Below are positions 44,255-52,400 of a DNA stretch of 64,000 bases, piece after piece. The DNA is taken from the NCBI GenBank assembly GCA_030430165.1, contig JAUIGL010000015.1, positions 1 through 64,000 of the forward strand, given 5' to 3'. The position numbers and the translations under genes were made by a program. The notes below the pieces were generated by a model that worked only from the letters and a program-made list of their open reading frames with translations, was not told where the DNA came from and searched no databases. Within the stretch, counting starts at the first letter, position 1. Each line of letters begins with the position of its first letter. The stretch comes from a bacterium. GTDB taxonomy: Bacteria; Desulfobacterota; Binatia; HRBIN30; CADEER01.

Positions 44255-45862
44255 ATGCCGGAAGCACCTGTCGACGTTCTCATCATCGGTGCCGGCGCCT
44301 CGGGCGCCGCGATCGCCTGGAGTCTCGCCGAAACCAAGATGAACATCCTCTGCCTCGAGCAGGGGGATTGGGTGAAATCGACCGACTACCCCGGGATCGG
44401 CGCCGACTGGGAGCTGCGCCAGTTCGGCGACTTCGGCCTCAGCCCGAACGGCCGCGGCCGCAGCGAGGACTACCCGGTCAACGACGACGAATCGCCGATT
44501 CAAGCGTCGATGTTCAACGCGGTCGGCGGCAGCACCATCCTCTACGCCGGCCACTTTCCGCGCTTTCATCCCTCCGACTTCCGGGTGCGCGCGCTCGACG
44601 GCGTCGCCGACGACTGGCCGATCGACTACGACCTCCTCGCACCCTACTACGAGGAGAACGAGCGGATGATGGGCGTCTCCGGCCTCGCCGGCGACCCGGC
44701 CTACCCGCAGCCCAAGAAGCCGCCGCTGCCGCCCCTCCCGCTCGGCAAGCTCGGCAACACCCTCGCCGCCGGCTTCAACCAGCTCGGCTGGCACTGGTGG
44801 CCTTCCGACAGCGCCATCGCCAGTCAGCCCTACGAAGGCCGCGACGGATGCATCAACGCCGGCACCTGCCTGGTCGGCTGCCCGCAGGGCGCCAAGGCGA
44901 GCACCGACGTCACCTACTGGCCGCTGGCGATCCGCCAGGGCGTGCGCATCAAGACCCGCTGTCGGGTGCGTGAGATCACCGTCGGCGACAACGGACTGGC
45001 CGACGGCGTCGTCTACTTCGACGAGGACGGTAACGAGCAGAAGCAAAAAGCGGAAGTCGTGATCGTCGCCTGCAACGGTATCGGCACCCCGCGCCTGCTG
45101 CTCAACTCCAAGTCGAAGCAGTTTCCCGACGGCTTGGCCAACCGTAGCGGTATGGTCGGCAAGAACCTGATGTTCCACCCCTACGGCCTGGTACGCGGCG
45201 TCTTTCCCGAGCGACTCGAAGGCTACAAGGGAGCGACCGGCTGCGTCATCATGAGCCAGGAGTTCTACGAAACCGACCCGGCTCGCGACTTCGTCCGCGG
45301 CTACTCCTTCGAGATGCTGCGCGGCATGGGCCCGGTGTTCACCGCGCTCTCCGGCATGTCGACCGGCGACGTCGACTGGGGCGCCGACCACCACCGGACC
45401 TACGACGAGTTCTTCGATCGCACTGCCGGCATGGTGGTGATCTGCGAAGATCTACCCGAAGCCTGCAACACCGTGACTCTCGACCCGCAACGCACCGATT
45501 CGAACGGAATGCCGGCCGCCAAGATCACCTACCGGCTCAGCGACAACAGCCGCAAGATGCTCGACCACGCGATCGAGCGCGCCAAAGAGGTACTGCACGC
45601 CGCCGGAGCCACCCGCACCACGACCGAGGCGCCGTTGCAGGTGGCGGGGTGGCACCTGATGGGCACCGCCCGCATGGGGAGGGATCCGGAGACGTCGGTC
45701 GTCAACGAGTGGGGACGCGCCCACGACGTGCGCAACCTGTTCATCGTCGATGGCAGCGTCTTCGTCACCTCGGCAGCGGTGAACCCGACCAACACGATTC
45801 AATCGCTCGCCCTCTACGTCGCCGACACGATGAAGAAGAACCTGGCCAACCTCTTCGATTGA
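44255..45862 (+). CDS. GMC-family oxidoreductase
   Basis: A 535-residue FAD enzyme of the glucose-methanol-choline family. It has the FAD Rossmann motif VLIIGAGASGAAIAWSLAE at the N-terminus, FNAVGGSTILYAG, CLVGCPQGAKAS (possibly an iron-sulfur- or Cys-binding feature of the gluconate-dehydrogenase branch), IVACNGIGTPRLLLNS and the C-terminal HLMGTARMG and NPTNTIQSLALYVA motifs with the catalytic His/Asn region. AAGGAAGGA lies 8 nt before the ATG. It is followed 8 nt later by its small subunit, as in the membrane-bound dehydrogenase systems, so it likely oxidises an alcohol or sugar. No Tat signal is visible. Confidence 0.92.
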   Translation: MPEAPVDVLIIGAGASGAAIAWSLAETKMNILCLEQGDWVKSTDYPGIGADWELRQFGDFGLSPNGRGRSEDYPVNDDESPIQASMFNAVGGSTILYAGHFPRFHPSDFRVRALDGVADDWPIDYDLLAPYYEENERMMGVSGLAGDPAYPQPKKPPLPPLPLGKLGNTLAAGFNQLGWHWWPSDSAIASQPYEGRDGCINAGTCLVGCPQGAKASTDVTYWPLAIRQGVRIKTRCRVREITVGDNGLADGVVYFDEDGNEQKQKAEVVIVACNGIGTPRLLLNSKSKQFPDGLANRSGMVGKNLMFHPYGLVRGVFPERLEGYKGATGCVIMSQEFYETDPARDFVRGYSFEMLRGMGPVFTALSGMSTGDVDWGADHHRTYDEFFDRTAGMVVICEDLPEACNTVTLDPQRTDSNGMPAAKITYRLSDNSRKMLDHAIERAKEVLHAAGATRTTTEAPLQVAGWHLMGTARMGRDPETSVVNEWGRAHDVRNLFIVDGSVFVTSAAVNPTNTIQSLALYVADTMKKNLANLFD

Positions 45863-45870
45863 GAGCTCCC

Positions 45871-46338
45871 ATGACGAACCAAACGCTCAACGACGAACGC
45901 CTCCAGCTCCTCGCCAGCGTGCTCGATCTGGTGATCCCTCCCAGTCCGGACGGCAACAAGCCGGGGGCAGGCGAGCTCGGGCTCGCCAATCAGCTCGCCG
46001 CGGGCATGGCCGGCGATGCGATGATGGCGGCAATGATCGGCGCCGGCCTCGACAAGATCGAGCAGCTCGCAGGTCCGGACGGATTCGCCGCGCTCGACCC
46101 CTCGCAGCGCCAGTCGTTGCTGGAGAAAGCGAACGAGGAAGTGCCCGGGCTCGTCCCCTTCCTCACCTTCCGCGTCTACACGCTCTACTACCAGGACAAT
46201 CGCGTTCTCGAGGCGCTCGGCCTCGCGCCGCGGCCGCCGCATCCGGTCGGCTACGAGATGGAGCCGTTCGACGAGAGCCTGCTCGCCCCGGTGCGCGGCC
46301 GAGCCAAGTTGTACCGAACTACCGAGCGGGGCGAGTGA
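45871..46338 (+). CDS. Gluconate 2-dehydrogenase subunit 3-like protein
   Basis: A 155-residue protein of the gluconate_2-dh3 type: LNDERLQLLASVLDLVIPPS, GAGELGLANQLAAGM, LLEKANEEVPGLVPFLTFRVYTLYYQ and PRPPHPVGYEMEPFDESLL. In characterised enzymes this small subunit accompanies the GMC flavoprotein and often carries a Tat signal; here none is seen, so both may be cytoplasmic. It is 8 nt after the GMC gene and its TGA overlaps the ATG of the acyl-CoA dehydrogenase (TGATG). Confidence 0.85.
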   Translation: MTNQTLNDERLQLLASVLDLVIPPSPDGNKPGAGELGLANQLAAGMAGDAMMAAMIGAGLDKIEQLAGPDGFAALDPSQRQSLLEKANEEVPGLVPFLTFRVYTLYYQDNRVLEALGLAPRPPHPVGYEMEPFDESLLAPVRGRAKLYRTTERGE

Positions 46339-47585
46339 TGGATTTCGAGATTCCCAGCAGCATCCGAGACAAGCTCGCCGAGCTCGACCAGTTCATCGAA
46401 AGCGAGATCAAGCCGCTCGAACAGCAAAACGACAACATTCGCTTCTTCGACCACCGCCGCGAGTGGGCGCGCACCGACTTCGAGAACGACGGCCAACCGA
46501 GGCCGGAGTGGGAGGCGCTGCTCGCCGAGATGAGACGGCGCGCCGATGCCGCCGGCCATCTGCGCTTCGGATTGCCGAGATCATTGGGCGGCCAGGGAGG
46601 ATCCAACCTGGCGATGGCGGTGATCCGCGAGCACCTCGCCGCCAAGGGCCTCGGCCTGCACAACGACCTGCAGAACGAGTCGTCGATCGTCGGCAACTTT
46701 CCATTCGCGATCATGATGGACCGCTTCGGCACACCGGCGCAGAAAGAGCAGTTCCTCGAGGCCTCGCTGACCGGCAAGGCACGCGTCGGCTTCGGCCTCA
46801 CCGAGCCCGACCACGGCAGCGACGCCACCTGGCTCGAGACCACAGGCGTGCGCGACGGCGACGGCTGGGTCCTCAACGGTGCCAAGCGCTTCAACTCCGG
46901 CCTGCACAATGCCACCCACGACATGGTGTTCGCGCGCACCTCGGGCGAGCCGGGAGACGCGCGCGGCATCACCTGCTTCCTGGTGCCGGTCGACGCGCCG
47001 GGCTTCAAGGTCGAGTTCATGTGGTGGACCTTCAACATGCCGACCGACCATCCCGAGGTGTCGCTGACCGACGTGCGCATCGGCGACGACACCATCTTCG
47101 GCGAGGAGGGCCGAGGCCTCGAGGTGGCGCAGACCTTCGTCCACGAGAACCGCATTCGTCAGGCTGCCTCCGGTGTCGGCGCGGCGCAGTTCTGCATCGA
47201 TCAGAGCGTCGAGTACGCGAAACAGCGCAAGGTGTTCGGCAAACCGCTGTGGACCAACCAGGCGATCCAGTTCCCCCTCGCCGAGCTCCAGACCGAGTGC
47301 GAGATGGTGCGCAACCTCGTCTACAAGACCGCCTGGCAACTCGACCGGGAGCACCACATGGACGTCACCGACAAGGTGTCGATGTGCAACTACCGGGCGA
47401 ATCGCCTGGTCTGCAACGCCGCCGACCAGGCGATCCAGGTGCACGGCGGAATCGGCTACACCCGTCACAAGCCCTTCGAGCACATCTACCGCCACCACCG
47501 CCGCTACCGCATCACCGAAGGCTCCGAAGAGATCCAGATCCGCCGCGTAGCCGGCATCCTCTTCGGCCGCGGCGCCAAACGCTGA
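46338..47585 (+). CDS. Acyl-CoA dehydrogenase
   Basis: A 415-residue protein with the ACAD signatures VGFGLTEPDHGSDATWLET, VHGGIGYTRHKPFEHIYRH and RITEGSEEIQIRRVAG. The active-site Glu (usually in the C-terminal part, YRITEGSEEIQ) is in place. It introduces a double bond at C2-C3 of an acyl-CoA with FAD. The start overlaps the stop of subunit 3, so it shares the operon with an alcohol-type dehydrogenase: oxidation of an alcohol, then beta-oxidation of the acid, is a plausible route. After its stop is the palindromic repeat copy C. Confidence 0.94.
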   Translation: MDFEIPSSIRDKLAELDQFIESEIKPLEQQNDNIRFFDHRREWARTDFENDGQPRPEWEALLAEMRRRADAAGHLRFGLPRSLGGQGGSNLAMAVIREHLAAKGLGLHNDLQNESSIVGNFPFAIMMDRFGTPAQKEQFLEASLTGKARVGFGLTEPDHGSDATWLETTGVRDGDGWVLNGAKRFNSGLHNATHDMVFARTSGEPGDARGITCFLVPVDAPGFKVEFMWWTFNMPTDHPEVSLTDVRIGDDTIFGEEGRGLEVAQTFVHENRIRQAASGVGAAQFCIDQSVEYAKQRKVFGKPLWTNQAIQFPLAELQTECEMVRNLVYKTAWQLDREHHMDVTDKVSMCNYRANRLVCNAADQAIQVHGGIGYTRHKPFEHIYRHHRRYRITEGSEEIQIRRVAGILFGRGAKR

Positions 47586-47620
47586 CAGCGGCACCGATCA
47601 ACGCAAAGGGGTCTTCAGGT

Positions 47621-47717
47621 GAGATCGGCGCATGCCGATCTCCACGACCTTTGGTGCGTCGGCTGCGCCGACGTCGTCTGAGACTCCCTCTCCTCAATCC
47701 TCCCCCATAGGGGGAGG
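47621..47717. repeat. Modular palindromic repeat, copy C
   Basis: GAGATCGGC-GCAT-GCCGATCTC (47621-47642), GTCGGCTGCGCCGAC (47658-47672) and CCTCCCCCATAGGGGGAGG (47699-47717), with the spacer GAGACTCCCTCTCCTCAATC before the last. The 47651-47717 stretch is almost identical to 53551-53616. It lies in the gap between convergent genes. Confidence 0.85.
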
Positions 47718-47806
47718 AGGCCCTAAACGTCTCCCCTGCCTCCTTTGCTCCTTGGCGTTGATCAGTTCACTGAAAACCAATCACCAATAACAACCAACCA
47801 CACAAC

Positions 47807-48235
47807 TCACCCCTCCCCACCCCCCGTTCGAGTCGGATGCCCGAGCAGCGTGTCGAAGATCCGGCGCATCATCCAAGCCTGCTGCACGTGCCCCGACTCT
47901 TCCTCCGCCCGTGCCAATCCCGCGCGCAGCACCGCGCTCGCGTCCGGGCAGTCGTCTCCGAGGAGGTAGAGCAACTTATACGCCGCGCCTTCGTAGATCC
48001 GGTAGCAGCCGAGCGGCGAGCCCGCGTTGAAGATCGGCGCGCCGATCGCGATCGCTTGCGCCAGCACCTCGTCGATCATCCCGACATCCGAACAAGACCG
48101 AATCAGCCCCTCCCGGTACTTGGGTCGATCGTCGAGCGCTGCCGCGAGGGCGACGAAGTCCTGCTGCGGATCGTGTTGCGCGGCGCAGGCGGAGAGCAAC
48201 AGAACGCCGAGGAGGATGGTGACCTGCCGACACAT
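47807..48235 (-). CDS. Small lipoprotein, unknown
   Basis: A 142-residue protein with a lipobox (VLLLSACAAQ). The mature part is helical, with conserved-looking Cys residues (SCSDVG, GCYRIYEGAAYKLLYLLG, DDCPD) that could form a disulfide in the periplasm. It is the last gene of a nine-gene minus-strand run. I do not know the family. Confidence 0.7.
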   Translation of the reverse strand: MCRQVTILLGVLLLSACAAQHDPQQDFVALAAALDDRPKYREGLIRSCSDVGMIDEVLAQAIAIGAPIFNAGSPLGCYRIYEGAAYKLLYLLGDDCPDASAVLRAGLARAEEESGHVQQAWMMRRIFDTLLGHPTRTGGGEG

Positions 48236-48276
48236 GCCCCTCTGGCTATCACCGCACCCGACGGTTGCAAACTTCC

Positions 48277-48861
48277 TCAACGCCGCAGCAGCAGCCGCAG
48301 CGCCGAGCCCAGCACCACCCAGGGAAGGCTTCGTGCCACCGCCTCGCCGGCATCCCCAAGCGACGGCGGCGCTGGCTCGACCTCGTAGGTCGCGGCGTCG
48401 AGGTCGTGAATCGCGTCCCATCCGGCGGCATCGCCGTACGCCGAGACCAGCCGGCGCAGCTCCGGATCCTCGATCTCCTTGGCCGGCTGCGCATTGTTCA
48501 GCGCCGCCGCCTTGACCAAAGAGAGCTGGCCGCGCTGCAGCCACATCCCCTCGCAAACCGCGCAGCGAGCAATCCGCGCGTCGGCGGGAACGTTGGGATC
48601 GCGGAACGGGCGGAGATCGATCTCGCAGCGCGGGCAGCTGCCGAGCGTCGTCTCCGCCACCTCGGAAGCAAGCCGTTCGCCGTCGAGCGGGTCGAGACGC
48701 GCCACTTCTTCGTGGTGCAGCGGAAACAGCTCCCAGCGGTCAAACCAGACCCCGCCGCAGCGACCGCACTGGTCGAGCGCCAGCAAGTAGCCGGTGCGCG
48801 CCTTTGCCTGGACGGCGGCGAGAGCAGTTCCGCAATCGGGACATGGCACGGTAGCGGTCAC
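48277..48861 (-). CDS. Zinc-ribbon protein (zf-TFIIB type)
   Basis: A 194-residue protein with two zinc-ribbon modules: VPCPDCGTAL and DQCGRCGGVWFDRWEL (about 6-48), then GSCPRCEIDLRPF and ARCAVCEGMWLQRGQL (about 74-115). The CGRCGGVWFDRWE form is typical of the zf-TFIIB family found in many bacteria. A hydrophobic tail (about 172-190, SLPWVVLGSALRLLL) suggests membrane attachment. GTG at 48861 overlaps the stop of the M48 peptidase gene (GTGA), so they are co-translated. The function of these small zinc proteins is unknown. Confidence 0.75.
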   Translation of the reverse strand: MTATVPCPDCGTALAAVQAKARTGYLLALDQCGRCGGVWFDRWELFPLHHEEVARLDPLDGERLASEVAETTLGSCPRCEIDLRPFRDPNVPADARIARCAVCEGMWLQRGQLSLVKAAALNNAQPAKEIEDPELRRLVSAYGDAAGWDAIHDLDAATYEVEPAPPSLGDAGEAVARSLPWVVLGSALRLLLRR

Positions 48862-49778
48862 GTGTAGCGTCCCTCCAGCAAGCCGATGCGGTGGTGCAGC
48901 GGAGGATGCGAGGCGAAGCTCTCGCTCCAGCGATCGCTCTGGCCGGGGTTCCTGCGCTTGAGCGGGTTGACGATGAACAGATGGGCGGTTCCGCGCGACG
49001 CTCCGCGCAGGGGAGAGCGTGTGCGGGCGATCTTGCGCAGCGCCCGCGACAATCCGTGCGGGTTGCGAGTCAGCTCCACCGCGACCGCATCGGCGTGCAG
49101 CTCGCGCTGGCGCGACACCGCGGTCGAGAGAAACTTCGACAGGATCGGGCTGAACGCCGCCAGCAGCAGCATCGGCACGGCGAGCAGAATCGTCATCGGC
49201 GTCGGCATGCGCGAGAAGTGGAACATGCGCCGCCCCCAATCCGAGAGAATCGCGATTCCCCCGTAGAGGACAGTGCCCAACATCATTACGGCGGTGTCGC
49301 CGCTGGCGATGTGAGCCACCTCGTGCGCGATCACGCCCTGGGTCTCCTCGCGATCGAAGAGGGCGAGCGCGCCGCTGGTCAGGGCAATGCTCGCGTGCTC
49401 CGGATCGCGACCGGTCGCCAGGGCATTGGGCGCCCGATCCGGGATGACGAACACCGCCGGAACCGGAATCCCGGCGGCGATCGAGATCTCGCGCACGATG
49501 TTCTCGAGCTGCCGCTGCTCGGGATCGTCGCGACGGATCGGCTGCGCCAGCAGGCTGTCGAGCAGCGCCTTGTCGCCGCGGTAGTAGGCGAAGGCGCTGG
49601 TCACCAGCGACAAACCAACGGCGATCGGAGTGATCACCGGAAAACCCGGCCCGGCGGACGGAAAACCGAGAAAGAGCGCGTCTAGCCCGAGTCCGAGAAC
49701 CAGGAACGCGACCGCGTGGCACGCGATCAACTGAACCGTGCGCCGCCGGTTAGCCGCCTTTCGTTCGTAGAAGTTCAC
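48858..49778 (-). CDS. M48-family metallopeptidase (HtpX-like)
   Basis: A 306-residue protein with four hydrophobic segments (about 18-40, 50-65, 165-180 and 195-215). The zinc motif VIAHEVAHIASGD (HExxH, about 150) and the downstream Glu in RQRELHADAVAVEL (third ligand) define an M48 protease like HtpX. It degrades misfolded membrane proteins. The start is GTG 49778. LemA, zinc-ribbon and M48 genes form a tight cluster, as in many bacteria where LemA and HtpX-type proteases are neighbours. Confidence 0.92.
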   Translation of the reverse strand: MNFYERKAANRRRTVQLIACHAVAFLVLGLGLDALFLGFPSAGPGFPVITPIAVGLSLVTSAFAYYRGDKALLDSLLAQPIRRDDPEQRQLENIVREISIAAGIPVPAVFVIPDRAPNALATGRDPEHASIALTSGALALFDREETQGVIAHEVAHIASGDTAVMMLGTVLYGGIAILSDWGRRMFHFSRMPTPMTILLAVPMLLLAAFSPILSKFLSTAVSRQRELHADAVAVELTRNPHGLSRALRKIARTRSPLRGASRGTAHLFIVNPLKRRNPGQSDRWSESFASHPPLHHRIGLLEGRYT

Positions 49779-49787
49779 GCACGGAGA

Positions 49788-50351
49788 TCAGGATTCGGGA
49801 CGCAAAGACAACTGAACGGACGGCACGGTTCGGTCCTCGATGGTTGCCGAGAACAGGTCGGCCGGAGCAAAGCCGAAGAATCGCGCGATGATGTTGGAGG
49901 GGAACACCTCCTGCTGCGTATTGAAGCGCATGGTGACGTCGTTGTAATGCTGCCGCGCGAATCCGATCTGGTTCTCGGTCGTCGTCAGCTCTTCCTGCAG
50001 CTGCAACACGTTCTGCGTCCCGCGCAACTCCGGATAGGCTTCGACGACGGCGGCGAGTTGCCGCAGCGCCTGGGTCAAGGCGTTCTCGGCATCGGCGGTC
50101 GCCGCCATGCCACGAGCCGCGACTGCCGTGTTTCGCGCCGCCGCCACTTTCTCGAGGGTGTCCTGCTCGAACTCGAGCGCTCCGCGCACGGCGTCCACCA
50201 GACCCGGGATCAGGTCGTGCCGGCGCTTGAGCTGCACGTCGATCTGGCGCCAGCCGTTCTCGACCTGGTTCTTCAGCCGAACCAAGCGGTTGAAACCGAC
50301 GATGAGCCAGGCAAACCCGGCGACTGCAACCAACAAAAAGGCGGCGCCCAT
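49788..50351 (-). CDS. lemA: LemA family protein
   Basis: A 187-residue protein with an N-terminal transmembrane helix (about 4-22) and the LemA signature NQVENGWRQIDVQLKRRHDLIPGLV, followed by YPELRGTQNVLQLQEELTTTENQI and FPSNIIARFFGF. LemA forms helical bundles at the membrane, role unclear. It precedes the M48 peptidase gene by 9 nt and is a usual partner of it. Confidence 0.93.
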   Translation of the reverse strand: MGAAFLLVAVAGFAWLIVGFNRLVRLKNQVENGWRQIDVQLKRRHDLIPGLVDAVRGALEFEQDTLEKVAAARNTAVAARGMAATADAENALTQALRQLAAVVEAYPELRGTQNVLQLQEELTTTENQIGFARQHYNDVTMRFNTQQEVFPSNIIARFFGFAPADLFSATIEDRTVPSVQLSLRPES

Positions 50352-50432
50352 GGGTCGCAGGATACACCCGAGATGGACCCCCCTCTATCGCGAATTTTGC
50401 CGCGACTTCGCTGGAAATGTCCCAAACCCGCC

Positions 50433-50924
50433 CTACTCGGCCTGGGTCTCGGGCTGTTCCAGCGCCCACTGTGCCATCAGCCCGCCGAGGATCCCCGCCG
50501 GGAGTTGCAGGATCCAGCCGAAGGCCTCGTACCAGATGGGGCTTTCGCCGGCTCCGGCGGGCCCCAGAACCAGCACCAGCGCGGCCGAGGCGAGGGCGAT
50601 CGCGAATCCGTGCTGGGCAAATCGCCGGCCGGCGCGGCGGGCGCCGACGAATCCCGCCAGCACCGTGCAGATCAGGCCGCCCACCAGCGCCGAGATCAAA
50701 TACTGGGTCGAACCCGCCACCGCTTCCATCGCCGCGGCGATCGCGGCTTCGTCCTCGACCTCGACGTCGGCCGGCAGCAGCACCGCGACCAGGAGAATCG
50801 CGAAGAGAATCGTCGCGGCGTGATCGACGACGACGCCGACGGCGATCGCGCGGAAGTCGAGTCCTTCGAAGAAGCCCTCCGGCTCGGGAGGCTCGCGGTC
50901 GGTCGATACGGGCTCGTCGGACAC
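50433..50924 (-). CDS. Integral membrane protein, unknown
   Basis: A 163-residue protein from a GTG start. An acidic N-terminal tail (residues 1-25) precedes four hydrophobic segments (about 28-50, 72-92, 100-122 and 134-155). GARRAGRRFAQHG lies between helices. It begins 4 nt after dgkA. I do not recognise the family, though the arrangement recalls small TIGR04086-like four-helix proteins. Confidence 0.6.
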   Translation of the reverse strand: MSDEPVSTDREPPEPEGFFEGLDFRAIAVGVVVDHAATILFAILLVAVLLPADVEVEDEAAIAAAMEAVAGSTQYLISALVGGLICTVLAGFVGARRAGRRFAQHGFAIALASAALVLVLGPAGAGESPIWYEAFGWILQLPAGILGGLMAQWALEQPETQAE

Positions 50925-50928
50925 GGTC

Positions 50929-51327
50929 TCACCAAACTCCCAGGGTCACCAGCAGGCGCGGCCCGAGCACCAGGACGCCGATCGACGCCGCGCCCACCGC
51001 GGCGATGAGCACGGCCGCGGCGGCAACGTCCTTGGCGTGCTTGACCAACGGGTGGATCTCGCGAACCACGGCGTCAGCGAGAAACTCGACGGCGGTGTTG
51101 AGGGCCTCGGCCAGCCACACGATGGACATCGCCAGAATCAACCACAGCCAGTCGTCGCGCGTAACCCCCACCCAGAAACCGACGACGACCACCAGGACCG
51201 TGGCCAACGCGTGGATCCAGGCATTGGGTTGCGATCGCAACATCGTCGCGACCCCGGCGAACGCGTAAGCGAAGCTGCGGGCGCGCGCCCCGAGGTCGAA
51301 CCGTCCGGCGCGGCTGTCGTCCGCCAT
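50929..51327 (-). CDS. dgkA: Diacylglycerol/undecaprenol kinase
   Basis: A 132-residue DgkA-family protein with three helices. Characteristic parts are SFAYAFAGVATMLRSQPNAWIHALA, the catalytic-site region WLAEALNTAVEFLADAVV and HPLVKHAKDVAAAAVLI (Glu and Asp/Lys residues of the active site). It phosphorylates diacylglycerol or undecaprenol with ATP in the inner membrane. ATG at 51327 gives the normal DgkA length; the longer frame adds an Arg-rich stretch overlapping the DUF2277 gene. It is in the nine-gene run. Confidence 0.9.
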   Translation of the reverse strand: MADDSRAGRFDLGARARSFAYAFAGVATMLRSQPNAWIHALATVLVVVVGFWVGVTRDDWLWLILAMSIVWLAEALNTAVEFLADAVVREIHPLVKHAKDVAAAAVLIAAVGAASIGVLVLGPRLLVTLGVW

Positions 51328-51344
51328 CTCGATCCCGGCTCCGT

Positions 51345-51611
51345 TCACCCAAACCGCCGCGCCGAGCGCTGCCGCGCCTTCTCGCGCTCGACCTCGCGGT
51401 CTCTCGGCGGTGCTTGCGTCACCAAACCGTCGAGGAGCTCTCGCGCGCACGCCGAAACCTCTTCGACCGCGCGGTCGAAGGCTTCCTGGTTGGCGCGCGA
51501 CGGCTTGTTGAACCCGCTCAGCTTGCGAACGAACTGCAACGAGGCGGCGCGGACTTCCTCGTCGGTTGCCGGCGGCTCGAAATTGAACAGCGTCTTGATG
51601 TTCCTACACAT
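51345..51611 (-). CDS. DUF2277 family protein
   Basis: An 88-residue protein starting MCRNIKTLFNFEPPATDEEV, the hallmark of DUF2277, and continuing with QFVRKLSGFNKPSRANQEAFDRAVEEV and LVTQAPPRDREVEREKA. It is full length. These small proteins resemble the DNA-binding four-helix-bundle proteins of the same domain family, but their role is unknown. It lies between the phosphatase and dgkA genes. Confidence 0.9.
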   Translation of the reverse strand: MCRNIKTLFNFEPPATDEEVRAASLQFVRKLSGFNKPSRANQEAFDRAVEEVSACARELLDGLVTQAPPRDREVEREKARQRSARRFG

Positions 51612-51643
51612 GGGTTACCCCAATCGCTCTCGCGCCCTCGCGG

Positions 51644-52378
51644 TCACTCCAGCAACCGATCGCGCAGGCGGCCGACGTCGCCCGCCGACATTCCCGCGGC
51701 CACGGCGTAGCCTTCCATCGAACCGAAACGATCGCGCATCCGTTCGAGGAACGATTCCATCGTCGCCGGCTCGGCGTGCATCGTGTCGGGGGGAAGAGCG
51801 CTCAGCATCGTCTGGTAGCCTTCGGTCGACATCAATCGTTCGATGATCGAGTCGAGGTTGTCGCGCGAGGCGGCGTAGTCGGCGACGATGATCTCGTCGC
51901 GCACGCCCAGTATCCCCAGCAACACCGCGGAGACGACGCCGGTGCGATCCTTGCCCGCGGCGCAGTGGTAGACCACCGGAGTCGACGCATCGGCGAGAAT
52001 CGACAGCACCCGCGCGATCGCCTCCTGGGCGAAATCGGCGAGAAAGAAGTAGCGGTCGGCGAGAGTCGCCGTCGCTTCGTCGAACGCCGGATCGGGTCGG
52101 CGGTTCGTCTGCCCGTCGAACAGCGGCAAGTGATGGAAGGCGATCGCTTCCGCCTCGAGCGGCCCTCTGCCATCGGCGGTGAGCTCGTTGGTCGAGCGCA
52201 GGTCGACGATTTCGCCCAGTCCGAGGTCGCGCAGGGTGGCGATGTCCGCCGCCGACAGGTGGTGCAGCCCGTCGCTGCGATACACCCGCCGCCAGCCGAC
52301 GCTGCGTCCGTCCTCGGTCGGATAGCCACCGAGATCGCGAAAGTTGTAACAGCCTTGCAAATCGATCGAGCGTTGCAT
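51644..52378 (-). CDS. Tyrosine-protein phosphatase (atypical DSP type)
   Basis: A 244-residue protein with the N-terminal FRDLGGYPTEDGRSVGWRRVYRSDGLH, the P-loop HCAAGKDRTGVVSAVLLG (CxxGxxR, Cys about 129), and a helical C-terminus. It fits the Y_phosphatase3/LipA family, which hydrolyses phosphotyrosine or phosphoinositides. ATG at 52378 follows AAGGATCGG and starts exactly at the family N-terminus; longer frames read antisense-like. It is 22 nt after the nucleoside hydrolase gene. Confidence 0.92.
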   Translation of the reverse strand: MQRSIDLQGCYNFRDLGGYPTEDGRSVGWRRVYRSDGLHHLSAADIATLRDLGLGEIVDLRSTNELTADGRGPLEAEAIAFHHLPLFDGQTNRRPDPAFDEATATLADRYFFLADFAQEAIARVLSILADASTPVVYHCAAGKDRTGVVSAVLLGILGVRDEIIVADYAASRDNLDSIIERLMSTEGYQTMLSALPPDTMHAEPATMESFLERMRDRFGSMEGYAVAAGMSAGDVGRLRDRLLE

Positions 52379-52400
52379 GGGAAATCCGATCCTTCGTTTC

